A stretch of DNA of 60,665 nt from Bacteroidota bacterium (GTDB lineage: Bacteria; Bacteroidota; Rhodothermia; Rhodothermales; Bin80), in NCBI GenBank assembly GCA_026709335.1, contig JAPOTE010000107.1:1-60665 (forward strand), given 5' to 3'. Below are positions 17,743-26,335 of this stretch, piece by piece. The notes beneath the pieces are model-generated. The model saw nothing but the letters and a program-made list of their open reading frames with translations. It made no database searches and was not told where the DNA came from. A program made the position numbers and the translations under genes. Every line of letters starts with the position of its first letter. The first letter of the stretch is position 1.

Positions 17743-18349
17743 TTGTATATCAAACTCAGGAAGCATAGTCGCAAGATATTACTATATAGAGGAAAATAAG
17801 TATGGCTCTGAAAAAGTGAAAAAAATTATTCCAGAAATTCTTGGAGAAAGGATTGATATCGAAGGATAACTTACTCTACTGTGTTCCCATTCCGCCCATG
17901 CATGGATGGATGAGGTTAGGGTTTGAGAAAACGCAAGAAAGAATAATCGCACTAGAAAAGACGCGGACGAGAGTTCATTCCGTGAAACAAAGATAAAACA
18001 GGCGTCATCTTCTCTGAAAGATTTTGGTATGGAGTGCCAATCCATGTCGACTCTCAGATTTTGCAAATGAAATCTTGTGCCCCTGAGTGTTGAATGCGAT
18101 CAAACAAATTGGGGATCGTTGTTTTAAGGCATCATAGGATGAAAAGCTTTATGCGAGGCCGTGCTATGCTACTTTTCCCTTTTATGAATGATCAAGCTGT
18201 TTTTGGAGATCTGTTGGTTACATACGTGAGATCGGAACCGGCCACGTTCAAAATGGATCTATGGAATCTGCAACAGTTCAATGACCGGCGGAATCTGATG
18301 CCAGATGATGGCGATTTCTAGCATCATGACGGGATTTGACAGCCTGTAT
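17743..18349. other. Noncoding stretch before the converging pgk gene
   Basis: About 600 bases with no supportable gene. Two short open frames (17782-18066 minus and 18094-18321 plus) have no recognisable domain and poor composition. It lies between the ends of a plus-strand gene and a minus-strand gene, where terminators would be expected, but no strong hairpin with a T-run was seen. Confidence 0.55.
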
Positions 18350-19555
18350 TTAGGGATGATCCGCCAACGCTTCAAGGCCCGGCAATGATTTTCCCTCAAG
18401 AAATTTGAGCATCGCACCGCCTCCAGTAGATACGTGCGTCACATTTTCATGTAAGTTAGCCTGTGTGATAGCAGCCACAGAATCCCCTCCACCAATAATT
18501 GTAGTCGCTCCCAGGTTTGTTGCTGAAGCCATCGCTTGGGCCATCGCTTTGGTACCGCGTGCAAATGCGGGTTTCTCAAATACTCCCATAGGACCATTCC
18601 AGATAGAGGTCCGGGCGCTTAATATCAAATCTGTATACTCTTTAATCGTATTGGGGCCAATATCCAATCCCATAAGTCCATCTTCAATAGCACCGGAAAC
18701 TGGATTATTGATCGCGTCAGGTGCATCAAAGGATGTACTGACAATATGGTCACTGGGGAGGAAGAGTTTATCACCGGCATGCTCCATCATTTCTCGTGCA
18801 TCGTCCAATCGATCTTCTTCTACGAGCGAGTTTCCAACAGGAATTCCCTTTGCCTTAAGGAACGTGTAAGCCATTGCACCACCAATCAGAATATGGTCCA
18901 TAATCCCCATGAGATTTGTAATCACTCCCATCTTGTCAGATACCTTTGCTCCCCCTAACAGGGCAACATTAGGTGGAGTAGGAGATTGCAGAGCATGACC
19001 GAGTTGAATCAACTCCTTTTCAAGTAGACATCCGGCTGCGGGCTTAGAAAAGTGGGCAGCAACCCCTACATTTGATGCATGAGCGCGATGTGCCGTACCA
19101 AAGGCATCGTTCACGAAGAGGTCACCAAGCTTTGCGAGCTCCTCAGCAAAAGCTGGATCATTAGTTGTTTCACCAGGAAAGTAACGCGTGTTTTCGAGTA
19201 AGATCACACTTCCATTCGGCATAGTGCGAACCGTTTTTTCTACGACACTGCCAATCGTTTCACTCGAAAAGCGCACACTTGTATCTAGAAGTTCAGTCAA
19301 ACGATCAGAAACGGGGGCCAAGCTGAAATTTTGATTCGGCTGTCCTTTGGGGCGACCTAAATGACTAATCAGTATTGCTTTTCCATCTGCTCCCATAATC
19401 TTTTCGATCGTAGGCAAGGCGGAAAGAATTCGCGTATCGTCAACTATTTCGTAGCGATTGGTTTCTTCACATAACTGCAAGGGAACGTTGAAATCTACAC
19501 GCACAAGTACGCATTTTCCCTGCAAATCCAAATCCTTGAGAGTTAATTTAGACAT
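18350..19555 (-). CDS. pgk: Phosphoglycerate kinase
   Basis: 401 residues from the ATG at 19555 (MSKLTLKDLDLQGK); the frame is open 26 codons further upstream but that part overlaps gap and is not PGK-like. The signature VLVRVDFNVPL is at about 16-26, followed by RILSALPTIEKI, LISHLGRPKG and the C-terminal nucleotide site (TTIIGGGDSVAAI, HVSTGGGAMLKFLEG). It makes ATP from 1,3-bisphosphoglycerate in glycolysis and runs in reverse in gluconeogenesis. It lies 17 bases downstream of gap, clearly one operon. Confidence 0.97.
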   Translation of the reverse strand: MSKLTLKDLDLQGKCVLVRVDFNVPLQLCEETNRYEIVDDTRILSALPTIEKIMGADGKAILISHLGRPKGQPNQNFSLAPVSDRLTELLDTSVRFSSETIGSVVEKTVRTMPNGSVILLENTRYFPGETTNDPAFAEELAKLGDLFVNDAFGTAHRAHASNVGVAAHFSKPAAGCLLEKELIQLGHALQSPTPPNVALLGGAKVSDKMGVITNLMGIMDHILIGGAMAYTFLKAKGIPVGNSLVEEDRLDDAREMMEHAGDKLFLPSDHIVSTSFDAPDAINNPVSGAIEDGLMGLDIGPNTIKEYTDLILSARTSIWNGPMGVFEKPAFARGTKAMAQAMASATNLGATTIIGGGDSVAAITQANLHENVTHVSTGGGAMLKFLEGKSLPGLEALADHP

Positions 19556-19572
19556 GTGCAGTAGGGTAGGAC

Positions 19573-20583
19573 TTACCCGGATTTTTGTATCAGCAGGGCA
19601 GCAACATCTACCGCGCGATTTGCATATCCCCATTCATTGTCGTACCAACCGAGAACTTTGACAGTACTCCCCTGAACCATCGTAGCCAAACTGTCGAAGA
19701 TTACAGAGTGCGCATTATGAACGATATCAATAGATACGATTGGAGCCATACAGAACTCAAGAACTCCTTTCAATGATCCATTTGCTGCAGACTCAAATGC
19801 AGCATTGACCTCATTTTTTCCGGGAGTTGCACTTACCTGAACGGTAAGATCTGTCAATGAGCCATTTGGAATTGGGACTCTCAAAGCCATCCCGTCAAGT
19901 TTTCCCTGCATATGCGGTAAAACCAGGCCAACGGCTTTCGCAGCGCCAGTAGTGGTTGGAACAATAGAGTATGCAGCAGCGCGAGCTCGCCTCAGGTCTC
20001 CATGCGGAGCATCTTGAATTCGTTGGTCGCTGGTGTATGCATGGACGGTAGTCATCAGGCCGCTTTGAATTCCAAATGCTTCGTCAATCACCTTGATCAT
20101 AGGAGCAATGCAATTTGTCGTGCAACTGGCATTGGAAATTATTTCTTCCTGACCTGTCAGGATATGATCGTTTACTCCCAAGACTATCGTGGCATCTACC
20201 TGATCTTTGGCAGGTGCGGAGATGACTACCTTTTTGGCACCTGCTTCAAGGTGTTTAGCAGCGCCGGAGCGACTACGAAAAAAGCCGGTTGACTCAATCA
20301 CAACATCGCAATCAAGTTCAGTCCAAGGCAAATTCGACGGATCACGTTCACTTAGAACGGGGATTTTATAGTCGTCTATATACAGATTACTATCGTCAGC
20401 GGATACATTTCCGGGCCATTGTCCATGTACCGAGTCATATTTGAACAAGTGAGCGAGTGTGGCAGCATCCGTGAGGTCATTGACCGCAGCGATCTCAAAT
20501 GTAGTGATATTACGCTCCAAAATTGAGCGAAGTGTGAGTCGACCAATTCGACCGAAGCCATTGATTGCAAGTTTATAAGCCAT
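19573..20583 (-). CDS. gap: Glyceraldehyde-3-phosphate dehydrogenase (type I)
   Basis: 336 residues. The NAD-binding motif is INGFGRIGRL (8-17); D36 in VNDLTD favours NAD over NADP. Catalytic C154 sits in SNASCTTNC, and the substrate loop region is TTGAAKAVG. The C-terminus WYDNEWGYANRAVDVAALL is standard. It oxidises glyceraldehyde-3-phosphate to 1,3-bisphosphoglycerate, which the next gene product, PGK, consumes. First gene of the two-gene operon, with a 506-base upstream spacer shared with a divergent operon. Confidence 0.97.
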   Translation of the reverse strand: MAYKLAINGFGRIGRLTLRSILERNITTFEIAAVNDLTDAATLAHLFKYDSVHGQWPGNVSADDSNLYIDDYKIPVLSERDPSNLPWTELDCDVVIESTGFFRSRSGAAKHLEAGAKKVVISAPAKDQVDATIVLGVNDHILTGQEEIISNASCTTNCIAPMIKVIDEAFGIQSGLMTTVHAYTSDQRIQDAPHGDLRRARAAAYSIVPTTTGAAKAVGLVLPHMQGKLDGMALRVPIPNGSLTDLTVQVSATPGKNEVNAAFESAANGSLKGVLEFCMAPIVSIDIVHNAHSVIFDSLATMVQGSTVKVLGWYDNEWGYANRAVDVAALLIQKSG

Positions 20584-21089
20584 TCTAAGTATTAATCGGG
20601 TTAATATGTTGAGGAGCTGTCAAGAATAAAGTCGTATAGTTTTCGTGTCCAGATTTTTTGGAATAAAAAAAGCTTCAACTACAAGATTGAGCATTCTTCA
20701 CAGAAAAGGGTACAACGAATATGTACCAAAAATGATTGCAGATTCTGAATGGAAGGCCAACCCTTAGAATCCGAATTGGGTTAATCCATCCAATCAGATA
20801 TTGATGATTCTTGAACTTAATTAAGCCATTTTGAGAAGCTCAGTAGGGGTTGCTACAGAATTCGGGCACAAAACTTAAGATTCTATGCCCTCAAACCAAC
20901 TGCTTCATGTATACTATGCTAAACGGCACATCAATTTACAGGTCAAATTGAAAGGATTGGAGTACAACTATTGAAGGTAGTGCATCTGACCATCAATAAA
21001 GAGGAGGATACTGAAATATTCGGTTAGATGATGATTTTCAGCAACAAGTATCTCCATAGATCAAATACTAAATAATAATAATTTGTAGA
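20584..21089. other. Divergent intergenic region between gap and the TPR operon
   Basis: About 500 bases, AT-rich, without a credible coding frame. It should contain the promoters of gap-pgk (minus) and of the TPR/sigma-54-regulator operon (plus). A TTGACA hexamer is readable on the minus strand about 40 bases before the gap start, but no matching -10 box was convincing. A 10-bp palindrome CTTAATTAAG lies at 20816-20825. Confidence 0.5.
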
Positions 21090-21782
21090 ATGTCAAATAC
21101 GAAAGCTCCGAGAAGGGTGATTGGCCAAAGAAGCACTGAAGTAAGCAGTAGCTGGTATACGCCTTTATTAGCCCTTTATTATGGAAATAGACGTATTCTT
21201 ACAGGAGCCGCCGTCGGCCTGATCATAGTGATCGCTGGTGTTTTCGGATATAATTATATCCAGGGTGAGCGGGATGCGCAAGCTCAAGAATACCTTGGTG
21301 CCATCATTCTTGAATATGAAAGAAGCGAGTATCGTGTTGCTTTGGATGGGAGTGGGGAAAATATCGGGCTTCTAGATATCATTGATCGTTACGGGGGCAC
21401 ACCTGCCGGTAACACGGCCAGATTCTATGCCGGCAATGCCCATTTTGAATTGGAAGAATACGATTTAGCCTTGAAACAGTTTGAAGGCTTCAATACAGAA
21501 GACGATTTCCTTGGTGCCAGTACAACAGCTGGTAGAGCTGCCATTTATGAGTTGAATGGAGATTTTTCAAACGCAGGTGACCTGTTCAGACGTGCGGCAG
21601 GGATGGGAGATAACGAAATCCGTGCGCCATATTACCTTCGTTCAGCTGCTCGCACCTATCTGAAAGCTGGTGAATTGGATGCGGCGGAAGATGTGATTCT
21701 TGAAGCAAAAGATGATTACCCAGATAGTGATCTGATCAATGAATTTGATTTTATGCTGGGTCAAGTTCTCGCTCTTAAGTAA
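21090..21782 (+). CDS. TPR-repeat membrane-anchored protein
   Basis: 230 residues. A short cytoplasmic N-terminus is followed by one transmembrane helix (about 36-55, LTGAAVGLIIVIAGVFGYNYI), then an extracytoplasmic domain of helical TPR-like repeats: GNTARFYAGNAHFELEEYDLALKQFE and GDFSNAGDLFRRAAGMG are clear units. The architecture resembles YfgM/tetratricopeptide proteins that sit in the inner membrane as adaptors. It is the first gene of an operon with a sigma-54 regulator starting six bases after its stop. Function is not established. Confidence 0.8.
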   Translation: MSNTKAPRRVIGQRSTEVSSSWYTPLLALYYGNRRILTGAAVGLIIVIAGVFGYNYIQGERDAQAQEYLGAIILEYERSEYRVALDGSGENIGLLDIIDRYGGTPAGNTARFYAGNAHFELEEYDLALKQFEGFNTEDDFLGASTTAGRAAIYELNGDFSNAGDLFRRAAGMGDNEIRAPYYLRSAARTYLKAGELDAAEDVILEAKDDYPDSDLINEFDFMLGQVLALK

Positions 21783-21788
21783 TTTAGC

Positions 21789-23174
21789 ATGTCTGCACCT
21801 CGTGTGCTGGTCGTTGATGATGAAATAAGTATTCGAAGAACACTTCGCGAGATTCTGGAGCATGAGAATCTTGAGGTTCACGAAGCGGCCGATGGGAATC
21901 AAGCATTAGCAAAGCTCAGAAAGCACACATTTGATGTCGTGCTTTTGGATATCAAAATGCCAAAGCAGGATGGACTACAAGTTCTATCCACCTGCGTAGA
22001 TACATGGCCGGAGTTACCCGTTATCATGATCAGCGGCCATGCAGACATTAAAACAGCTGTGAAAGCTACCCATTCAGGGGCATTTCATTTCATTGAAAAA
22101 CCTCCAGATCTCCAGCATCTTCTGGTAACGATTCGATCTGCACTGGAACGGGGAAAACTTGTCATTGAGAATCGGCGCTTGCGCCATGCGTTAAAACAGC
22201 GTCAGAGACATGTCTTATCCCCAATGCTCGGCGAAAGCCCCGTGATGCAAGAGGTGAAAGAACTCATTTCGCGTATTGGCCCTACGGAGGCAAGAGTATT
22301 AATTACCGGGGAGCCCGGGACAGGAAAAGAAATGGCCGCTCGTTGGATTCATGCGCAAAGCCCTCGCCGAGATGCACCCATGGTTGAGGTTAATTGTGCC
22401 GCAATTCCGACAGAACTCATCGAAAGTGAGCTCTTTGGGCACGAAAAGGGTTCCTTTACCGGAGCGAACCGCCAACGAATTGGCAAATTCGAACAAGCTC
22501 ATGGAGGTACGCTGTTTCTAGATGAGATTGGCGATATGAGTATTTCTGCTCAAGCCAAAGTACTAAGAGTGCTGCAGGAAAACACACTCTCAAGAGTAGG
22601 CGGAGAGCGTACGATCAATGTGGATGTGCGTGTAGTTGCAGCAACGAACAAGAATCTGAATCTCGCCATTGAAGAAGGAAGTTTTCGTGAGGACTTGTAT
22701 CACCGACTGAGTGTAATTCTATTGTCCATGCCACCGGTTCGGGATCGGGCGGGTGATATTCCTGTTTTGATTGAACATTTTGCAATCCAACTTTCAAAAC
22801 GAAATGGTCTGCCGCCCAGATCATTTACTGACGAGGCAATCAAAGAACTCTCTTCTCTGCCTTGGAAAGGGAATGTTCGTGAAATCAGCAATGTAGTAGA
22901 ACGATTGATGATTCTCAGTGAAAATGATCTTGTATCAACGGCAGATGTGGAGCGCTTTGTGTTGCCAGCTTCCTTTGGAAGAGAGCAGTTAAATCTGATG
23001 ATTAAAAAACATGATAATCTGGCTGAATTTAAGGATCAGGCAGAGGCTTTCTTTCTTCGGGAGAAGCTAGATGAAAACAATTGGAATATCAGCCAAACTG
23101 CAATAAAACTCGGAGTCCAGCGCACGCACCTTCATGATGGGATCAAGCGCTACAATCTTGAGCGTGATGAGTAA
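21789..23174 (+). CDS. Sigma-54-dependent response regulator (NtrC/NtrX family)
   Basis: 461 residues. An N-terminal receiver domain has acidic DDE at 10-12 and phospho-acceptor D54 (VVLLDIKMP). The AAA+ domain follows with Walker A GEPGTGKE (174-181), the sigma-54 contact loop as GSFTGA (221-226, canonical GAFTGA), Walker B GTLFLDEIGDM, and an arginine-finger region FREDLYHRLSV. A C-terminal Fis-type helix-turn-helix (about 425-458, NNWNISQTAIKLGVQRTHLHD) ends the protein. It would activate sigma-54 promoters when phosphorylated. No histidine kinase is adjacent. Its last codons overlap the start of the next gene, indicating cotranscription with an outer-membrane protein. Confidence 0.93.
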   Translation: MSAPRVLVVDDEISIRRTLREILEHENLEVHEAADGNQALAKLRKHTFDVVLLDIKMPKQDGLQVLSTCVDTWPELPVIMISGHADIKTAVKATHSGAFHFIEKPPDLQHLLVTIRSALERGKLVIENRRLRHALKQRQRHVLSPMLGESPVMQEVKELISRIGPTEARVLITGEPGTGKEMAARWIHAQSPRRDAPMVEVNCAAIPTELIESELFGHEKGSFTGANRQRIGKFEQAHGGTLFLDEIGDMSISAQAKVLRVLQENTLSRVGGERTINVDVRVVAATNKNLNLAIEEGSFREDLYHRLSVILLSMPPVRDRAGDIPVLIEHFAIQLSKRNGLPPRSFTDEAIKELSSLPWKGNVREISNVVERLMILSENDLVSTADVERFVLPASFGREQLNLMIKKHDNLAEFKDQAEAFFLREKLDENNWNISQTAIKLGVQRTHLHDGIKRYNLERDE

Positions 23175-24423
23175 GTGTTGTATCATCTCAATATATGGTT
23201 TGATCTGGTTGTTTGCCTTGGAGCCGTTGGAAACTACCGCTCAAATCCGTGAAAGTGAGCGACTCAGTGTTTTTCTTGACTGTGATCAATGCGATGATCT
23301 TCATATCCGGACGGAATTGAATTTTGTCAACTATGTTCGTGATCAAAACCAGGCTGATCTACACATCTTTGTGACCACCAGCAATACAGTACTCAGTGGC
23401 CGACAGTATGAACTATCCTTCATAGGTCGTGGTCCACTGGAAGATTCATACTTGAGATTGACAAGGATATTCTCTCAGGATGCATCTCGAGAGGAAAGAC
23501 GTGAAGCCATCAACGAGGCTCTCCGACTTGGAATGGCGCCTTTTTTGGAACGAGATGGGACATCAGATTTTTTTTCAATCACCTATGCCGAGGTTGAGGA
23601 GGCTGAATCAGAACAATTATTAAGTCGAGATCCATGGAGGCATTGGATATTCAACCTGTATGGAGGAGATTTTGAACTGGATTTGGAATCAAACCGAACG
23701 GTGTTTGATTCGAGATGGGGATTTTATGCCGATCATCGAAGCGATGAATGGAAGGCACGAGTTCGACCCTATTTTAACTATGATCTCGTTCGGATCCAAC
23801 GAGAAGGACGACCAACCGTACGTAGTAGTATCAGTAGGCACGGATTAGATAGTTTTGTAATTCGCAGCCTCGGATCTCATTGGTCTGCGGGGCTCTTTCT
23901 TGACTATGTTACACGAAATGACCGTAATCTCAAGCATTTTGTTTATTTCGTTCCGGGGGTTGAATTCAGCCTGTTTCCGTATGAAGTCGCTACGCGCAGA
24001 TCCATCACGTTTGTATATCGAATTGGTTTACAGTATGCAGACTATTTTGAGACAACGATTTTTGGTAAGCAGCAGGAGGCATTACCACGCCATCAATTAG
24101 ACGCCAGAGTTGCGATTCGCCGGCCTTGGGGGGATATATTCAGTGGACTTGAAGGATCTCAATTTTTGCATGACCCTTCCAAACAACGGGCCGAATTTTT
24201 TCTGAGCACTTCTGTACGCTTGTTTGAGGGATTTTCTTTGCAGGTTCAAGGCAGCTTTGAAATGATTCGCGATCAACTTTCGTTACCAAGCGGGGAATTG
24301 TTGCTGGAAGAAATTCTTCTTCAGCAACGTGAACTTGCAACAGATTATAATCTGAGTACGAGCATCGCTTTTTCCTATACGTTCGGCTCAAAATTTGCCA
24401 ACGTAGTCAATACACGGTTTTAA
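23167..24423 (+). CDS. Probable outer-membrane protein of unknown function
   Basis: 418 residues from the ATG at 23167, which overlaps the end of the regulator gene by eight bases; a longer frame from 23134 lacks a better signal. A signal peptide (about 1-24, ending TTAQ) is followed by a small cysteine-bearing domain (FLDCDQCDDLHIRTEL, about 33-48, NFVNYVRDQNQADLHIFVT) and then about 260 residues of alternating beta-strand character. The protein ends in NTRF, with a terminal Phe typical of outer-membrane barrels. The middle contains no known enzyme motif. LolD follows with a one-base overlap, so the context is envelope biogenesis. Function unknown. Confidence 0.75.
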   Translation: MSKCCIISIYGLIWLFALEPLETTAQIRESERLSVFLDCDQCDDLHIRTELNFVNYVRDQNQADLHIFVTTSNTVLSGRQYELSFIGRGPLEDSYLRLTRIFSQDASREERREAINEALRLGMAPFLERDGTSDFFSITYAEVEEAESEQLLSRDPWRHWIFNLYGGDFELDLESNRTVFDSRWGFYADHRSDEWKARVRPYFNYDLVRIQREGRPTVRSSISRHGLDSFVIRSLGSHWSAGLFLDYVTRNDRNLKHFVYFVPGVEFSLFPYEVATRRSITFVYRIGLQYADYFETTIFGKQQEALPRHQLDARVAIRRPWGDIFSGLEGSQFLHDPSKQRAEFFLSTSVRLFEGFSLQVQGSFEMIRDQLSLPSGELLLEEILLQQRELATDYNLSTSIAFSYTFGSKFANVVNTRF

Positions 24424-25103
24424 TGCAGCCTCGTCTGATTGCAGAAGATCTTGAAAAAGGATTTGAGACAGGATCCGGAGAAAAACTTGAAGTATTGCGG
24501 GGGATATCCATGGCAATCAATGCCGGTGAGGTCGTAGCAATCACAGGAGGCAGTGGAACCGGTAAAACGACCTTGCTTCATTTATTGGGTGCATTGGACC
24601 GACCGAATCACGGGAGAGTATTTTATGACGGGGTGGATATTTTCAAGCAGAACGATGAGTCACTCAGCCGTTGGCGGAATAAATCAGTTGGCTTTGTATT
24701 CCAGTTTCATCATTTACTTCCCGAATTCAGCTCATTAGAAAATGTTGCTATGCCGGCATTGATTGGCGGGCAATCATTACGTCAAGCGCAACTGCGGGCA
24801 ACCAAGCTACTTGAGCAGTTAGGACTAGGATCGCGTCTTTCGCATCGTCCATCAGAGCTCTCCGGTGGGGAGCAACAGCGCGTAGCCGTTGCACGTGCAC
24901 TAATGAATCAACCTGCGTTGGTTCTCGCAGATGAACCATCGGGAAGCCTCGACACGAAGACTGCAGGGTTGCTACATGAAGAATTGTTGAATCTGAGTCG
25001 AACTCAGCACCAGGCCTTTGTGATTGCGACACATAATCCTTCATTGAGTCAACTATGTGACCGAGCCATGGTACTGCAGAATGGTCAACTCTTTCAGGAA
25101 TAA
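24423..25103 (+). CDS. lolD: ABC transporter ATP-binding protein, LolD-like
   Basis: 226 residues, the LolD/MacB/FtsE ATPase class. Walker A is GGSGTGKTT (about 42-50), the Q-loop is in FVFQFHHLLPEFSSLENV, which matches LolD closely, the signature is LSGGEQQRVAVARAL, and Walker B is LVLADEPSGSLD. LolD powers release of lipoproteins from the inner membrane with LolC/LolE permeases. No permease gene is adjacent, so the partner must be elsewhere or the assignment could be another family-3 ATPase. Start and preceding stop overlap by one base. Confidence 0.85.
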   Translation: MQPRLIAEDLEKGFETGSGEKLEVLRGISMAINAGEVVAITGGSGTGKTTLLHLLGALDRPNHGRVFYDGVDIFKQNDESLSRWRNKSVGFVFQFHHLLPEFSSLENVAMPALIGGQSLRQAQLRATKLLEQLGLGSRLSHRPSELSGGEQQRVAVARALMNQPALVLADEPSGSLDTKTAGLLHEELLNLSRTQHQAFVIATHNPSLSQLCDRAMVLQNGQLFQE

Positions 25104-25205
25104 ATCTGATATGCTAGAAATTACCCTCTCTATACCAGCTACTTCTTAAATGTTAAATGCCACAAAAAGATTTCTGAGTAGTTTAGTTACGTCTAGTGTA
25201 AGGAA

Positions 25206-25224
25206 TGTGTTGTCAGGTAACACA
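25206..25224. promoter_or_regulatory. Inverted repeat just upstream of nadA
   Basis: TGTGTT (25206-25211) and AACACA (25219-25224) flank a seven-base spacer, ending 17 bases before the nadA start. The position suits a repressor site for NAD synthesis or a short leader hairpin. No known regulator motif is claimed. Confidence 0.3.
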
Positions 25225-25240
25225 ATTAAATTGAATCATT

Positions 25241-26251
25241 ATGCCTGTATCAACAGATTTAGACATTCTCGGTAGCAGAGTGGAAAATGTTGGATTCGTT
25301 GACCATGCGGTAGATCCAGCGCTTGACCTTTACAAGGAGATCGATCTTCTAAAGAAGAGGAAGAATGCCATTCTGCTTGCCCACTATTATCAGGAACCTG
25401 CAATTCAGGATGTGGCTGACTTCATTGGAGATTCTTTGGGACTCTCTCGACAGGCTGCGGAGACTTCCGCTGATATCATTGTCTTTGCAGGAGTTCATTT
25501 TATGGCGGAAACAGCTAAAATTCTATGCCCCGAGAAGAAAGTAATCCTCCCGGACTTAAATGCCGGATGTTCACTTGCAGATACATGCCCTGCCGATGAA
25601 TTCCGGGAATTTTGTGATCAGTATCCTGACCACTTGGTAATGTCTTATATCAATTGCTCAGCTGCAGTAAAGGCCAGGAGTGATATTATCTGTACCTCTA
25701 CAAATGCCGAACATTTATTACGGATGATTCCGGAACCTCAACCCGTCATTTTTGCGCCAGATCGCAATTTGGGTCGGTGGCTTGAGCGTAAAACCGGACG
25801 GAGAATGAAAATATGGGATGGCGTGTGCATTGTACATGAAACCTTTAGTGAGCGCAAGTTACTTGCCTTAAAAATTGAATTCCCTGCTGCCAAAGTATTG
25901 GCTCATCCGGAGTGCGAAGAAGCTGTTCTTCGGCATGCTGATTTTGTTGGTTCAACCAGTGCAATTCGACGGTTCGCTCGAGAAGATCAAGGACATTCCT
26001 TTATCATCGCAACAGAAGAGGGAATTCTTCACCAGATGCGAAAAGATTCACCCCATAAACGTTTTATCCCAGCTCCTCCCGAAAGTGGATGCAATTGTAG
26101 TCAGTGCCCACATATGCGTCTCAACACGCTGGAGAAGCTATACAACTGTATGGAGTATGAATTGCCCGAAATTCATATGGAGGAATCCGTACGCGTACGC
26201 GCTCTAAGACCCATTGAGCGTATGATTGAAATGAGTACGGGTGTCTCGTAG
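25241..26251 (+). CDS. nadA: Quinolinate synthase A
   Basis: 336 residues. NadA makes quinolinate from iminoaspartate and dihydroxyacetone phosphate in NAD synthesis and uses a [4Fe-4S] cluster. Family motifs are [30 protein letters not shown], and [14 protein letters not shown]. Candidate cluster cysteines are C110 ([10 protein letters not shown]), C196 (DGVCIVHE) and the C-terminal C284/C286/C289 group ([10 protein letters not shown]). It stands alone; nadB and nadC are not in the window. Confidence 0.96.
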   Translation: MPVSTDLDILGSRVENVGFVDHAVDPALDLYKEIDLLKKRKNAILLAHYYQEPAIQDVADFIGDSLGLSRQAAETSADIIVFAGVHFMAETAKILCPEKKVILPDLNAGCSLADTCPADEFREFCDQYPDHLVMSYINCSAAVKARSDIICTSTNAEHLLRMIPEPQPVIFAPDRNLGRWLERKTGRRMKIWDGVCIVHETFSERKLLALKIEFPAAKVLAHPECEEAVLRHADFVGSTSAIRRFAREDQGHSFIIATEEGILHQMRKDSPHKRFIPAPPESGCNCSQCPHMRLNTLEKLYNCMEYELPEIHMEESVRVRALRPIERMIEMSTGVS

Positions 26252-26254
26252 GAT

Positions 26255-26271
26255 ATTCTCTCTTCGAGAAT
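26255..26271. terminator. Possible short hairpin between convergent genes
   Basis: ATTCTC (26255-26260) and GAGAAT (26266-26271) form a six-base stem with a five-base loop, four bases after the nadA stop. No T-run follows. It lies in the only space between nadA and the converging gene, so a terminator role is plausible but weak. Confidence 0.25.
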
Positions 26272-26335
26272 GATAGATTCAAGCGAGTCATTCTTTGTCC
26301 GTGGAATTGGATGATCTGGTGAATCAGCACCTTAG

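Noticed and set aside
17891-17910. CCATGCATGG palindrome as a regulatory site
   Set aside because: A 10-bp palindrome in a large gap is expected by chance and has no positional support.
17782-18066. 94-residue minus-strand open frame
   Set aside because: No domain, no repeat and poor coding character; it lies in a noncoding gap.
18094-18321. 75-residue plus-strand open frame
   Set aside because: Short, with no recognisable motif or convincing start context.
19556-19633. 26-codon N-terminal extension of pgk
   Set aside because: It overlaps the gap coding end and is not PGK-like; MSKLTLKDLDLQGK at 19555 is the natural start.
24423-25103. The LolD-like ATPase as a full ABC exporter
   Set aside because: No permease gene is adjacent, so only the ATPase subunit can be claimed.
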